Source: Saccharothrix australiensis (GTDB taxonomy: Bacteria; Actinomycetota; Actinomycetes; Mycobacteriales; Pseudonocardiaceae). Taken from it: DNA of 64,000 nucleotides. The position numbers and the translations under genes were made by a program. Positions 19,106-28,852 of this stretch are shown one piece after another. The notes beneath the pieces are model-generated. The model was not told where the DNA came from. It saw nothing but the letters and a program-made list of their open reading frames with translations, and did no database searches. The stretch spans positions 1,054,001 through 1,118,000 of the forward strand of contig NZ_RBXO01000001.1 in the NCBI RefSeq assembly GCF_003634935.1, given 5' to 3'. Positions within the stretch are counted from its first letter, which is position 1; each line of letters opens with the position of its first letter.

Positions 19106-19593
19106 CGGTGAGCGAGGACGACCGGGCGGTCGTCGCCGAGCAGCTGGGCCGCGCGCCCCGCGGCATGCGGGCGGTGGCGGCGAGGTGCCCCAGCGGGCAC
19201 CCGGCGGTCGTGCAGACCAGCCCGAGGCTGGAGGACGGCACGCCGTTCCCGACCCTGTACTACCTGACCTGCCCCCGGCTCAACTCGTTCGTCAGCAGGC
19301 TCGAAGGGGCCGGCCTGATGAAGGAGATGACGGATCGGCTGGCGGAGGATGAACAGTTGGCGCTGCGCTACCGCCGGGCGCACGAGTCGTACTTGGCTGA
19401 GCGGGACGCGATCGAACCGCTGGGCACGCAGGTCACCGCGGGTGGGATGCCGAACCGCGTGAAGTGCCTGCACGTGCACGTGGCGCACGCGCTCGCCGTC
19501 GGACCGGGCGTCAACCCGTTCGGCGACGAGGCCCTGGAGCTGCTCGCGCAGTGGTGGCCCAGCGGCGAGTGCGCGTCAAAGGTGAACGACTGA
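19102..19593 (+). CDS. DUF501 protein
   Basis: A 164-aa conserved protein of unknown biochemical role, found after the eno-ftsB pair in actinobacteria. Diagnostic parts are GRAPRGMRAVAARCPSGHPAV, FPTLYYLTCPRLNSFVSRLE and NRVKCLHVHVAHALAVGPG, rich in conserved Cys and His that may bind metal. No signal peptide. I chose ATG 19102 because it overlaps the ftsB stop (ATGA), rather than the in-frame GTG at 19066. Confidence 0.92.
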   Translation: MTVSEDDRAVVAEQLGRAPRGMRAVAARCPSGHPAVVQTSPRLEDGTPFPTLYYLTCPRLNSFVSRLEGAGLMKEMTDRLAEDEQLALRYRRAHESYLAERDAIEPLGTQVTAGGMPNRVKCLHVHVAHALAVGPGVNPFGDEALELLAQWWPSGECASKVND

Positions 19594-19703
19594 CCGCAGG
19601 GGCAGGTCCGCGGGCAGGGAACCGCCCACGACCGTGACACGGCCCGCCGGATCGGGCAGGCTGGTCCGGGGGCCGAAGCCGGATGCGCCGAGGAGTGGAG
19701 TTC

Positions 19704-21107
19704 GTGGCTGTGCCGAAGCGACGTGGACGCAAGCGCAAGGCGACGCGGCGGCCGACGCTGTCCCCTCGGCAGTGGGGGCTGGCGGCGACGGCGACGTGCG
19801 CCATGCTCGTGCCCACCCTCCTGCACACGACCGGGGGCATCGACTGGGTCAACGTCTCGGGCCACTCGGACCTCCCGGCGTTCCCGCCGGGCGCGGGCGA
19901 CGTGCTGGGCACGCTCGCGCTGCGGGACTCGGGCGGCCTGGGCGTGTCCGGGCGGCTGCCGGAGACCGACGAGCTGAGCGCGGGGCTGCTCGCCGAAGCC
20001 GACGACCCGTCGGAGTTCGGTGACGACCTGCCGCCCTTCGAGGGCGTCGACGGCGACCTCGTCGCCGGTCAGCTCGGCATTCCGGGCGTGATGCTGGACG
20101 CGTACATGAAGGCCGCCGACCGGTTGGCCACGACCACGCCGGGCTGCAACCTGCACTGGTCGCTGCTGGCGGGCATCGGGCGGATCGAGTCCGGGCACGC
20201 GCACGGCGGTCGGGTGGACGCCAAGGGCAACACGGTGAACCCGATCCTGGGCCCAGTGCTCAACGGCGGTCCGGGCATCGCGGCGATCCGCGACACCGAC
20301 GGCGGCCGGTTCGACCGCGACACCGCGTGGGACCGCGCGGTGGGCCCGATGCAGTTCATCCCGTCCACGTGGGCCGGGTACGCGGCGGACGGCAACGGCG
20401 ACGGCGAGGCCAACCCGAACAACATCTACGACGCGACCGTGGGCGCGGGCAACTACCTGTGCGCCAACAGCGCGGACCTGTCCGACCCGACGCAGCGGGC
20501 CAGGGCGGTGTTCCGCTACAACCAGTCCGAGGAGTACGTGCGAACGGTCCTGTTCTGGGCCGACGCGTACGCCGACGGGGTGACGCCGCTGCCCGGTCTG
20601 ACCGGTTCGGACGACGACTTCGCGCCGGTGGACGACGAGCGGCCCCCGGGCGGCACGACGCCGCCCGACCACGGTTCGGGCACCACGCCGCCCGGCAACG
20701 GGTCCGCGACGTCGGCCCCTTCCACCACGACCTCGGGGCCGACGACCACGACGACGCCGGGGTCCACCCGGACGACGGTCACGTGGCAGCCGACGACGTC
20801 GTCCAAGCCCACCACGACGACCACGACCACGACGACGACCACGACCACCACCACGACTACGACCACGACGACGCCGCCCTGCCCCACGACGACCACGACG
20901 ACGACCACCACGACGCCGACGACGACGCCGACGACGACGCCGCCCACGACCACGTCCGTGCCGTCGCCGTGCAGCGAGCCGGTCACGACCTCCGGGGCGG
21001 GCACCACGCCGGCGCAGACCCCGGCCCTGACCTCGGCGCGGCCCACGTCGGGCGGTTCCCTGCCGGCGACCGTCACGCAGGCCACGTCGTCGATGAAGCC
21101 CGTCTAG
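19704..21107 (+). CDS. Lytic transglycosylase with Thr/Pro-rich tail
   Basis: A 467-aa exported cell-wall enzyme. An uncleaved or cleaved signal segment at about 24-42 follows a very basic N-terminus. The catalytic domain (about 125-295) contains LLAGIGRIES with probable catalytic Glu162, VGPMQFIPSTWAGY and FRYNQSEEY. From about residue 305 the chain turns into a long Thr/Pro low-complexity tail that probably spans or binds the wall and may be O-mannosylated. I use GTG 19704, eight bases after AGGAG (19691-19695), not ATG 19683. It is a paralogue of the gene at 13405. Confidence 0.88.
   Translation: MAVPKRRGRKRKATRRPTLSPRQWGLAATATCAMLVPTLLHTTGGIDWVNVSGHSDLPAFPPGAGDVLGTLALRDSGGLGVSGRLPETDELSAGLLAEADDPSEFGDDLPPFEGVDGDLVAGQLGIPGVMLDAYMKAADRLATTTPGCNLHWSLLAGIGRIESGHAHGGRVDAKGNTVNPILGPVLNGGPGIAAIRDTDGGRFDRDTAWDRAVGPMQFIPSTWAGYAADGNGDGEANPNNIYDATVGAGNYLCANSADLSDPTQRARAVFRYNQSEEYVRTVLFWADAYADGVTPLPGLTGSDDDFAPVDDERPPGGTTPPDHGSGTTPPGNGSATSAPSTTTSGPTTTTTPGSTRTTVTWQPTTSSKPTTTTTTTTTTTTTTTTTTTTTPPCPTTTTTTTTTTPTTTPTTTPPTTTSVPSPCSEPVTTSGAGTTPAQTPALTSARPTSGGSLPATVTQATSSMKPV
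20740..20960. repeat. Threonine-codon microsatellite
   Basis: Runs of ACG and ACC triplets encode up to 18 consecutive threonines in the tail of the transglycosylase. The tract is prone to slippage, so tail length may vary between strains. Confidence 0.85.
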
Positions 21108-21400
21108 CGGCGACGTCCGACCGTCGGCGCGAGCGGGTGGCTACCCGACGCGGGTCAAGGTGCTCGTCCGGCCGCGCTGTGGTGGCCCTTGCATCACGAC
21201 TCCTCGCCGCCGAGACCTCCACCGGGGTCGGGCCGCCCGCGGCGGTCGTCCGCCGGATCGACCTGCCGCCCGACCGCCGTCGTCGCACCGCGCGGCCCCT
21301 CCGGTACCGCCCCGGCGGCGGCCCTTCCGTCCCCGCCCCGGTCCGGCCGGCGTAGCTTCTCCCGCGGCGGCACCGTGCCGCCGGGTACGGGAGGGACGTC
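21108..21400. other. Intergenic region without recognisable genes
   Basis: The 293 bases between the transglycosylase and ppx genes hold no convincing reading frame or strong hairpin. The ppx promoter presumably lies here; ACGGGAGGGA just before ATG 21401 is its ribosome binding site. Confidence 0.5.
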
Positions 21401-22351
21401 ATGGCGCGCGTGGCCGCGATCGACTGCGGGACGAACTCGATCCGCCTGCTGGTGGCGGACGTGACCGCGTCCGACGACGGTGCGCGGTGGCTGCGGGACG
21501 TCCACCGGGAGATGCGCGTCGTGCGGCTGGGCGAAGGGGTGGACGCGACGGGCGTGCTGAGCCCCGAGGCGCTGGCCCGGACCCGCGCGGCGCTCGTCGA
21601 CTACACCAACGTCCTGCGGCGCAAGGGGACCGAGCGCGTGCGCATGGTCGCCACCTCGGCCACCCGCGACGCCGCGAACCGCGCCGAGTTCTTCGACATG
21701 ACCCGCGAGGTGCTGGGCGTCGAGGCGGAGGTGATCTCCGGCGACGAGGAGGCCCGGCTGTCGTTCACCGGCGCGGTGGCCGACCTGGACGCGGCGGACG
21801 GCCCGTTCCTGGTCTCCGACGTGGGCGGCGGGTCGACGGAGCTGGTGCTGGGCTCCTGGGACGGCGTGCGCGGCTCGGTGGAGGCCGCGCGGTCGGTCGA
21901 CATCGGGTGCGTGCGGCTGACCGAGCGCTGCCTGCGGAGCGACCCGCCCACGGCCGCCGAGGTCGCCGACGCCGTCGCCGTCGCGTCCGAGGTGCTGGCG
22001 GAGGCGTTCGCGGCGGTGCCGACGGCCAAGGCGAACACGTGGATCGGCGTCGCGGGCACCGTGACGACGCTCGCCGCGCTGGCCCGCGACCTCCCGACGT
22101 ACGACCCGGCGGAGATCCACCTGGCGCGGGTGGGCGTCGACCGCATCCGCGAGATCACCGAGCGGCTGCTCACCATGAGTCACGACGAGCGGGCGGCACT
22201 GGGGTCGATGCACCCCGGACGGGTGGACATCATCAACGGTGGTGCACTCGTCGTGCGCACACTGGCGGAGCACCTGGCGTCGCACGGGATCACCGAACTG
22301 GTCGCGAGCGAGCACGACATCCTCGACGGCATCGCCTTCGCGCTGAGCTGA
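21401..22351 (+). CDS. ppx: Exopolyphosphatase/GppA-family phosphatase
   Basis: A 316-aa phosphatase of the ASKHA fold acting on polyphosphate or (p)ppGpp. Motifs are the N-terminal phosphate loop AAIDCGTNSIRLLVADV (5-21), EVISGDEEARLSF, and SDVGGGSTELVLGSW. The length equals the short mycobacterial Ppx1/Ppx2 proteins that lack a C-terminal HD domain. Its position after DUF501 and a transglycosylase follows the mycobacterial order. Choice between polyphosphate and pppGpp as main substrate cannot be made from sequence. Confidence 0.93.
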   Translation: MARVAAIDCGTNSIRLLVADVTASDDGARWLRDVHREMRVVRLGEGVDATGVLSPEALARTRAALVDYTNVLRRKGTERVRMVATSATRDAANRAEFFDMTREVLGVEAEVISGDEEARLSFTGAVADLDAADGPFLVSDVGGGSTELVLGSWDGVRGSVEAARSVDIGCVRLTERCLRSDPPTAAEVADAVAVASEVLAEAFAAVPTAKANTWIGVAGTVTTLAALARDLPTYDPAEIHLARVGVDRIREITERLLTMSHDERAALGSMHPGRVDIINGGALVVRTLAEHLASHGITELVASEHDILDGIAFALS

Positions 22352-22545
22352 GCCGCTGGTCAGAGCGGTTCCTCGGCGGCTCATGAGGCCGGCCACGCCC
22401 CCATTCGAATGTCAACTGGGATTGTTCGTGACGATGTTGTGACCGCATCACCCATGTGGCGTGCACCACTGCCCGGTTAGCGTCCTCGACACGCTGTGGA
22501 GGCGGTCGACTCTGCTCGGTCACGCCCGGACAGGTGGGAGGACGC

Positions 22546-24171
22546 ATGTCACGTGCATTGTTAGTGCCGGCAGCCGTCGCGGTGGCCCTGGTCGCCGCCG
22601 GCTGCGGGACACCGGAGACCTCGACGGGTGCGAACACCGAGGCCGGCATCAGCATCTTCAACACCGAGCCGGAGAACCCGCTCGTGCCGGGCAACACCAC
22701 CGAGGTCGGCGGCAGCCACGTGTTGGACCCGATGTTCACCGGCCTGGTGGAGTACCGCAGCGAGGACGCGCAGCCGGTGAACGCGATGGCCGAGTCGATC
22801 CAGACCGACGACTCGAAGCTGTTCACCGTGAAGATCAAGAAGGGCTGGACGTTCCACGACGGCAGCCCCGTGACGGCGAAGAGCTTCGTCGACGCCTGGA
22901 ACTGGACCGCCTATGGCCCGAACGCCACGCAGGGCGCGTCCTTCTTCTCCCAGATCGAGGGCTACCAGGACGTCAACCCGAAGGACCCGGACGGCGCGGA
23001 CGGCCCGCAGCAGGCCCCGGCGCCCACCGCGGACAAGCTGTCCGGCCTGAAGGTCGTGGACGAGCACACGTTCACCATCACGCTGTCCGAGCCGTTCGCG
23101 GTGTTCCCGGTCACCGTCGGGTACGAGGTGTTCGCGCCGCTGCCGGAGGCGTTCTTCAAGGACCGGCAGGCGTTCGAGGCCCACCCCATCGGCAACGGCC
23201 CGTTCAAGTTCGTCTCGCGCACGGTCGGCACGGACATCAAGCTGACCCGGTTCGACGACTACAAGGGCGAGGACAAGCCGAAGTTCAAGGACCTCACGCT
23301 GAAGATCTACCAGAGCCGCGAGTCGGCCTACGCCGACCTCGTGGCGAACAACCTGGACTTCATGGAGGAGCTGCCGCCCAACGCCCTGGCCGGCAAGAAG
23401 TACGAGACCGACCTCGGCGACCGGGTGGTGTCGCGGGAGACGCTGAACAACCAGACGATCGCGTTCCCCTTCTACACCAAGCCCTACGACAACGCGTCGC
23501 TGCGGCGCGCGATCTCCATGTCGATCAACCGCGAGGAGATCACCCAGCGGATCTACGAGGGCTCCCGCAAGCCCGCCGACGGCTGGGTGCACCCGCTGAT
23601 GAAGGGCTACCGGGCCGGGCAGTGCGGGCAGCACTGCGAGTACAACCCGGAGAAGGCCAAGGAGGAGTTCGCGAAGTCCGGCTACACCGGTGAGATCGTC
23701 CTGCTGTCCAACACCGACGGCGGGCACCAGGAGTGGGCCGAGGCGGTCGCGAACAGCATCAAGAACACCCTCGGCGTCGAGGCGCGGTTCGTGCCGTCGA
23801 CCAGCTTCGGCGAGTTCCGGCAGAAGGTGAACGCGCACGAGATGACCGGCATGTACCGGTCGGGCTGGATCGCCGACTACCCGTCGATCGAGAACTGGCT
23901 GACGCCGCTGTTCCGCACCGGCGCGTCGTCCAACGACGGCCTCTACAGCAACCCGGCGTTCGACGCGAAGCTCGCCGAGGCGGACAAGGCGCCCAGCGAG
24001 GCCGAGGCGATCAAGCTCTACCTGGAGGCCGAGCGGATGCTGGCCGACGACATGCCGTCGATCCCGCTGTGGACGCAGAACACCATCGCGGGCAAGTCGA
24101 ACCGGCTGAAGGTCGCGAACCTCCACCCGTTCCGCAAGCTGGACCTGGACTCGGTCGAGGTAGTGGCCTAG
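22546..24171 (+). CDS. Oligopeptide ABC transporter binding lipoprotein (TTA codon)
   Basis: A 541-aa family-5 extracellular solute-binding protein for di- or oligopeptides. It has a lipoprotein signal with lipobox AAGC at about residue 21 and family features such as FTVKIKKGWTFHDGSPVTAKS and PSIENWLTPLFRTGA. ATG 22546 has GGGAGG at 22536-22541. The sixth codon (22561-22563) is TTA, extremely rare in such genomes and a mark of tRNA-UAA (bldA) control in Streptomyces, where the BldK oligopeptide importer governs development. It is the first gene of a five-gene importer. A 173-bp palindromic element separates it from the permease genes and may set its expression higher. Confidence 0.93.
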   Translation: MSRALLVPAAVAVALVAAGCGTPETSTGANTEAGISIFNTEPENPLVPGNTTEVGGSHVLDPMFTGLVEYRSEDAQPVNAMAESIQTDDSKLFTVKIKKGWTFHDGSPVTAKSFVDAWNWTAYGPNATQGASFFSQIEGYQDVNPKDPDGADGPQQAPAPTADKLSGLKVVDEHTFTITLSEPFAVFPVTVGYEVFAPLPEAFFKDRQAFEAHPIGNGPFKFVSRTVGTDIKLTRFDDYKGEDKPKFKDLTLKIYQSRESAYADLVANNLDFMEELPPNALAGKKYETDLGDRVVSRETLNNQTIAFPFYTKPYDNASLRRAISMSINREEITQRIYEGSRKPADGWVHPLMKGYRAGQCGQHCEYNPEKAKEEFAKSGYTGEIVLLSNTDGGHQEWAEAVANSIKNTLGVEARFVPSTSFGEFRQKVNAHEMTGMYRSGWIADYPSIENWLTPLFRTGASSNDGLYSNPAFDAKLAEADKAPSEAEAIKLYLEAERMLADDMPSIPLWTQNTIAGKSNRLKVANLHPFRKLDLDSVEVVA

Positions 24172-24206
24172 CGGGTGCCGCTCACGCGCCGCGAGGCCGC
24201 GTCTGG

Positions 24207-24379
24207 GCGGGAGCGGTTGGGCAGGGCGTAGAGCTGTGTTGAATTTGCCGCTCCTCCGTCGCGGCGGCTCGGCCGCCACTGTGGTCGGGCCATCGCGCCT
24301 CATTTCCCGCCGATCCAAAAGCGTGATCGGCGGGAAATGAGGCGCGACAACCCGACGGCGGCCTCGCGCGGCGCGAGGT
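24207..24379 (+). repeat. Dispersed palindromic element, copy 2
   Basis: Same element and orientation as copy 1. The core arms (24293-24315 and 24325-24347) are perfectly complementary over 23 bases with a 9-base loop. It begins 36 bases after the binding-protein stop and ends 65 bases before the permease start, so it is inside the transporter operon, a position favouring partial termination or 3'-end protection. Confidence 0.92.
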
Positions 24380-24443
24380 CGGGAGCGAGGGGCTCAGGGG
24401 TGTGGTGTGGCCGGGTGTGCGGGAGTGAGTTAGGGAGCTGGCG

Positions 24444-25367
24444 GTGGGCCGCTATGTGCTGCGGAGGCTGTTGCAGATGGTCCCGGTGTTCCTCGGGACC
24501 ACGTTCCTGATCTACGCGTTGGTGTGGGCGGTGCCGGGCGACCCGTTCGAGGGCAAGTGCGGTGAGCGGGACTGCCCGCAGGCGTACATCTCCGCGATGC
24601 GGGACAAGTTCAACCTCGACGACCCGTTGCCGGTCCAGTACGCCAAGTACCTGGGCAACCTGCTGCAGGGCGACTTCGGGCTGACCTCGTCGGGGCTCCA
24701 GGTGGGCGAGCGCATCGCGGCCACGTTCCCCGTCACGCTGCGCCTGGCGCTGGTGGCGCTGCTGGTCGAGGCCGTCATCGGCATCACGGCCGGCGTGGTG
24801 AGCGGGCTGCGGAACCGGGGCTTCCTGGACAGCCTCGTGCTGGTGTCGACGCTGTTCCTGATCTCGGTGCCGGTGTTCGTCACCGGGTACGTGGTGCAGC
24901 TGGTGTTCGGCCTGCAACTCGGGCTGATCTCGCCGACCGTGACCTCGCCGACGTTCGGCAACCTGATCGTGCCCGGTTTCGTGCTGGCCTCGCTGTCGAT
25001 GGCCTACGTGGCCCGGCTCTCCCGCGCCAGCATCGCCGAGAACCGGCGGGCCGACTACGTGCGGACCGCGCTGGCCAAGGGGTTGTCGACCAGGCGGGTG
25101 GTGGGCGTGCACCTGCTGCGCAACTCGCTGATACCCGTGATCACGTTCCTGGGCACCGACCTCGGCACGTTCCTCGGCGGCGCGATCGTCACCGAGGGCA
25201 TCTTCAACGTGCCCGGCGTGGGCGGGCTGGTGTTCCGCTCGATCCTGACCAAGGACGGCGCGATGGTGACCGGCGTGGTCACCGTCCTGGTGCTGGTCTA
25301 CCTGTTGATGACGCTGCTGGTGGACCTGCTCTACGCCGTACTCGATCCGAGGATTCGCTATGACTGA
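24444..25367 (+). CDS. Oligopeptide ABC transporter permease (DppB/OppB type)
   Basis: A 307-aa inner-membrane permease with six predicted transmembrane segments. It opens MGRYVLRRLLQMVPVFLGTT, the usual family N-terminus. The EAA loop that contacts the ATPase is at about 195-215 (YVRTALAKGLSTRRVVGVHL). It starts with GTG 272 bases after the binding-protein gene, and its end overlaps the next permease by 8 bases. It would pair with the following gene to form the channel. Confidence 0.94.
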   Translation: MGRYVLRRLLQMVPVFLGTTFLIYALVWAVPGDPFEGKCGERDCPQAYISAMRDKFNLDDPLPVQYAKYLGNLLQGDFGLTSSGLQVGERIAATFPVTLRLALVALLVEAVIGITAGVVSGLRNRGFLDSLVLVSTLFLISVPVFVTGYVVQLVFGLQLGLISPTVTSPTFGNLIVPGFVLASLSMAYVARLSRASIAENRRADYVRTALAKGLSTRRVVGVHLLRNSLIPVITFLGTDLGTFLGGAIVTEGIFNVPGVGGLVFRSILTKDGAMVTGVVTVLVLVYLLMTLLVDLLYAVLDPRIRYD

Positions 25368-26259
25368 ACAGATCACCGTGCTGACGCCGGACAAGCCACG
25401 CGGCCTGTTCGGGGACGCGTGGCACACCCTGCGGTCACGGCCGCTGTTCTGGGTGTCCACGTCGCTGATCCTGCTGGTGGTGCTGATGGCGCTGTTCCCG
25501 GCGCTGTTCACGTCCGGTGACCCGACCGCGGCGCAGCTCTCGCGCAGCCGGCTCCCGCCGTCGTCCCAGGCGTGGTTCGGCTACGACAACCAGGGTTACG
25601 ACATCTACACGCGGGTCATCCACGGCGCGCGGGCGTCCATCGTGGTCGGTGTGCTGGCCACGGCGGGCGCGGTGCTGGTGGGCGCGTCGATCGGCATCCT
25701 GGCCGGGTACCACGGCGGGTGGCTGGACGCGGTGGTGTCGCGGGTCGCGGACGTGTTCGTCGGCGTGCCGTTCGTGCTCGGCGCGATCGTGATCCTGACG
25801 ACGCTCAACGCGGGCGGCGACGCCGGGCCGGTCCGGATCGTGGCGCAGGTGGTGCTGTCGCTCACGGTGCTGTCGTGGCCGGTGTCGATGCGGATCATGC
25901 GGTCCACCGCGGTCGCGGCCAAGCACCAGGACTACGTGAAGGCGGCGCGGGCGCTGGGCGCGTCGCCGGCGCGGATCATCTTCAAGCACATGCTGCCCAA
26001 CTGCCTCGCGCCCGTGCTGGTGTACTCGACGATCGCGCTGGGCGCGTTCATCGGGGCCGAGGCGACGCTGTCCTACCTGGGTATCGGGTTGCGGCAGCCG
26101 GTGGTGTCGTGGGGCGTGATGATCAACAGCGCCAAGGACTACCTGCGGGTCGCGCCGCACGCCCTGCTGTTCCCGGCGGGTTTCCTGACCGCCACGGTGC
26201 TGGCGTTCGTGATGCTGGGCGACGCGGTGCGTGAAGCCCTCGACCCGAAACTGCGGTAG
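25360..26259 (+). CDS. Oligopeptide ABC transporter permease (DppC/OppC type)
   Basis: A 299-aa permease with an N-terminal OppC-type segment (about 20-55), then the binding-protein-dependent transport domain with about six membrane helices. The EAA motif lies near 190-210 (YVKAARALGASPARIIFKHM). ATG 25360 overlaps the previous gene by 8 bases, and the TAG stop is only 10 bases before the next start, so translation is coupled along the operon. Confidence 0.94.
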   Translation: MTEQITVLTPDKPRGLFGDAWHTLRSRPLFWVSTSLILLVVLMALFPALFTSGDPTAAQLSRSRLPPSSQAWFGYDNQGYDIYTRVIHGARASIVVGVLATAGAVLVGASIGILAGYHGGWLDAVVSRVADVFVGVPFVLGAIVILTTLNAGGDAGPVRIVAQVVLSLTVLSWPVSMRIMRSTAVAAKHQDYVKAARALGASPARIIFKHMLPNCLAPVLVYSTIALGAFIGAEATLSYLGIGLRQPVVSWGVMINSAKDYLRVAPHALLFPAGFLTATVLAFVMLGDAVREALDPKLR

Positions 26260-26269
26260 GAGGCCGGTG

Positions 26270-27242
26270 GTGACGGCGTTGCTGGAGGTGGAGGACCTGC
26301 ATGTCGAGTTCCGCACGCGGGACGGCGTCGCACGGGTCCTCAACGGCGTGGGCTACCACGTCGACGCGGGGGAGACCCTGGCCGTGCTGGGCGAGTCCGG
26401 GTCGGGCAAGAGCGTGACCGCGCAGGCGGTGATGGGCATCCTGGACTCGCCGCCCGCGCACGTCACGCGTGGCTCGGTGCGGTTCCGCGGCGAGGACCTG
26501 CTGACGGCGGACGCGAACCGGCGGCGGGAGGTGCGCGGCGAGGGCATCGCGATGATCTTCCAGGACGCGCTGTCCGCGTTGAACCCGGTGTTCACCGTGG
26601 GGTTCCAGATCGAGGAGCAGCTGCGGCTGCGGCGCGGCCTGAGCCGGGCCGACGCGCGGGCGCGGGCGGTCGAGCTGCTGGACCTGGTGCGGATACCCCA
26701 CGCGCGGCGGCGGGTGCGCGACTACCCGCACCAGTTCTCGGGTGGGATGCGGCAGCGGGCGATGATCGCGATGTCGCTCGCGCTGGACCCCGACGTGCTG
26801 ATCGCGGACGAGCCGACGACCGCGCTGGACGTCACGGTGCAGGCGCAGATCATGGACCTGCTGGCGGAGATCCAGCGGGAACGGCGCATGGGCCTGGTGC
26901 TCATCACCCACGACCTGGGCGTGGTCGCGGAGGTGGCGGACCGGATCGTCGTCATGTACGCGGGGCGGATCGTCGAGGAGGCCGACGCGCACTCGCTGTT
27001 CCACGCGCCCGGCCACCCGTACACGGCGGCGCTGATGAGGTCGCTGCCGCGCCTGGACGCCAAGGGCTCGGCGCTGGACACGATCAAGGGCCTGCCGCCG
27101 AGCCTGCTGAGCATCCCGCCGGGCTGCCCGTTCCACCCGCGCTGCCCGCGCGCCGAGGACGTGTGCTCGGTGGAGGTGCCGCCGCGGGAGCGGCTGGGGC
27201 TCGGTCGGACCAGCGCGTGCCACTTCGCGGCGGAGGTGCTCC

Positions 27243-27250
<8 letters not shown>
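26270..27250 (+). CDS. Oligopeptide ABC transporter ATP-binding protein (DppD/OppD type)
   Basis: A 326-aa ATPase that powers peptide import. Walker A is GESGSGKS, the signature is [13 protein letters not shown], and Walker B is [13 protein letters not shown]; the C-terminal oligopeptide-type extension with clustered cysteines ([19 protein letters not shown]) is present, a feature of iron-sulfur-binding DppD/OppD tails. I chose GTG 26270, with AGGAGG at 26258-26263, over upstream frames. Confidence 0.94.
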
Positions 27251-28235
<985 letters not shown>

Positions 28236-28252
28236 CGCGAGGAGGTGACCGG

Positions 28253-28651
28253 GTGACCGACCGCGCCGCGCTCCACGCCGCCGCGCGTTCCGGTGACGCC
28301 GACGCGATGGTCGAGCTGGCCCTGCTGCTGGCGGCCCGACCCGACGACGGGGGCGGGTCGGCGGACGAGGTCGAGCGCTGGCTCGGGCACGCGGCGCGGA
28401 CCGGTCACGTCCGGGGCGTCGCCGAGTACGGCGCCTTCCTGTGGCACGTCCGGAAGTCCGGTGAGGCGGCGCTGCCGTGGCTGCGGCGGGCGGCGGAGGC
28501 GGGCGAGGTCGGCGCGATGGCCGTGCTGGGCGACGTGCACGACTTCCTCGGTGACACCGAGGCCGCGAAGCGCTGGTACGCCGCGGCGGCCGAGCGCGGC
28601 GACGAGGCCGCGGCGGACAGCCTGGCCGCGCTGGACCGGCTGACCGGCTGA
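28253..28651 (+). CDS. Sel1/TPR-like repeat protein
   Basis: A 132-aa helical repeat protein. Three or four units carry the Sel1-like pattern of Ala/Gly-rich helices (GDADAMVELALLL; GHVRGVAEYGAFL; GEVGAMAVLGDVHDFLGDTE; RWYAAAAERGDEAAADSLA). Such proteins are adaptors; the partner is unknown. GTG 28253 has AGGAGG at 28240-28245 and is 17 bases after the transporter operon, so it is probably its last gene. A terminator follows. Confidence 0.82.
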   Translation: MTDRAALHAAARSGDADAMVELALLLAARPDDGGGSADEVERWLGHAARTGHVRGVAEYGAFLWHVRKSGEAALPWLRRAAEAGEVGAMAVLGDVHDFLGDTEAAKRWYAAAAERGDEAAADSLAALDRLTG

Positions 28652-28788
28652 CGTGCTCGGCGGCCGTCGAGTCCGCTCCGGCGTTCGACCGCGGTCGAGT
28701 TCGTTCCGCCGCTCGGCGGTACTTTGTCCACTGTGGACGATTCAACGCGTCCCGCGCGGCCCGATCCGCATCCACGCCGGACGAGCGG

Positions 28789-28813
28789 CACGCGCCCCGC
28801 ACGGGGGCGCGTG
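28789..28813 (+). terminator. Terminator of the peptide-transporter operon
   Basis: Ten-base perfect arms (28789-28798 and 28804-28813) with a 5-base loop are followed by TCGCTTT. It stands 138 bases after the Sel1-like gene. Confidence 0.6.
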
Positions 28814-28831
28814 TCGCTTTGGTAACCGGCT

Positions 28832-28852
28832 AACCGTTGCGGCTCAACGGTT
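28832..28852. terminator. Hairpin over the peptidase stop codon
   Basis: AACCGTTG at 28832-28839 and its complement at 28845-28852 form a short hairpin straddling the stop codon of the minus-strand peptidase (28844-28846). It could terminate that gene. Confidence 0.45.

Noticed and set aside
22439-22451. CRP site GTGA-N5-TCAC upstream of the peptide-binding protein gene
   Set aside because: The half-sites are spaced by 5, not the 6 to 8 expected, and match only four bases each.
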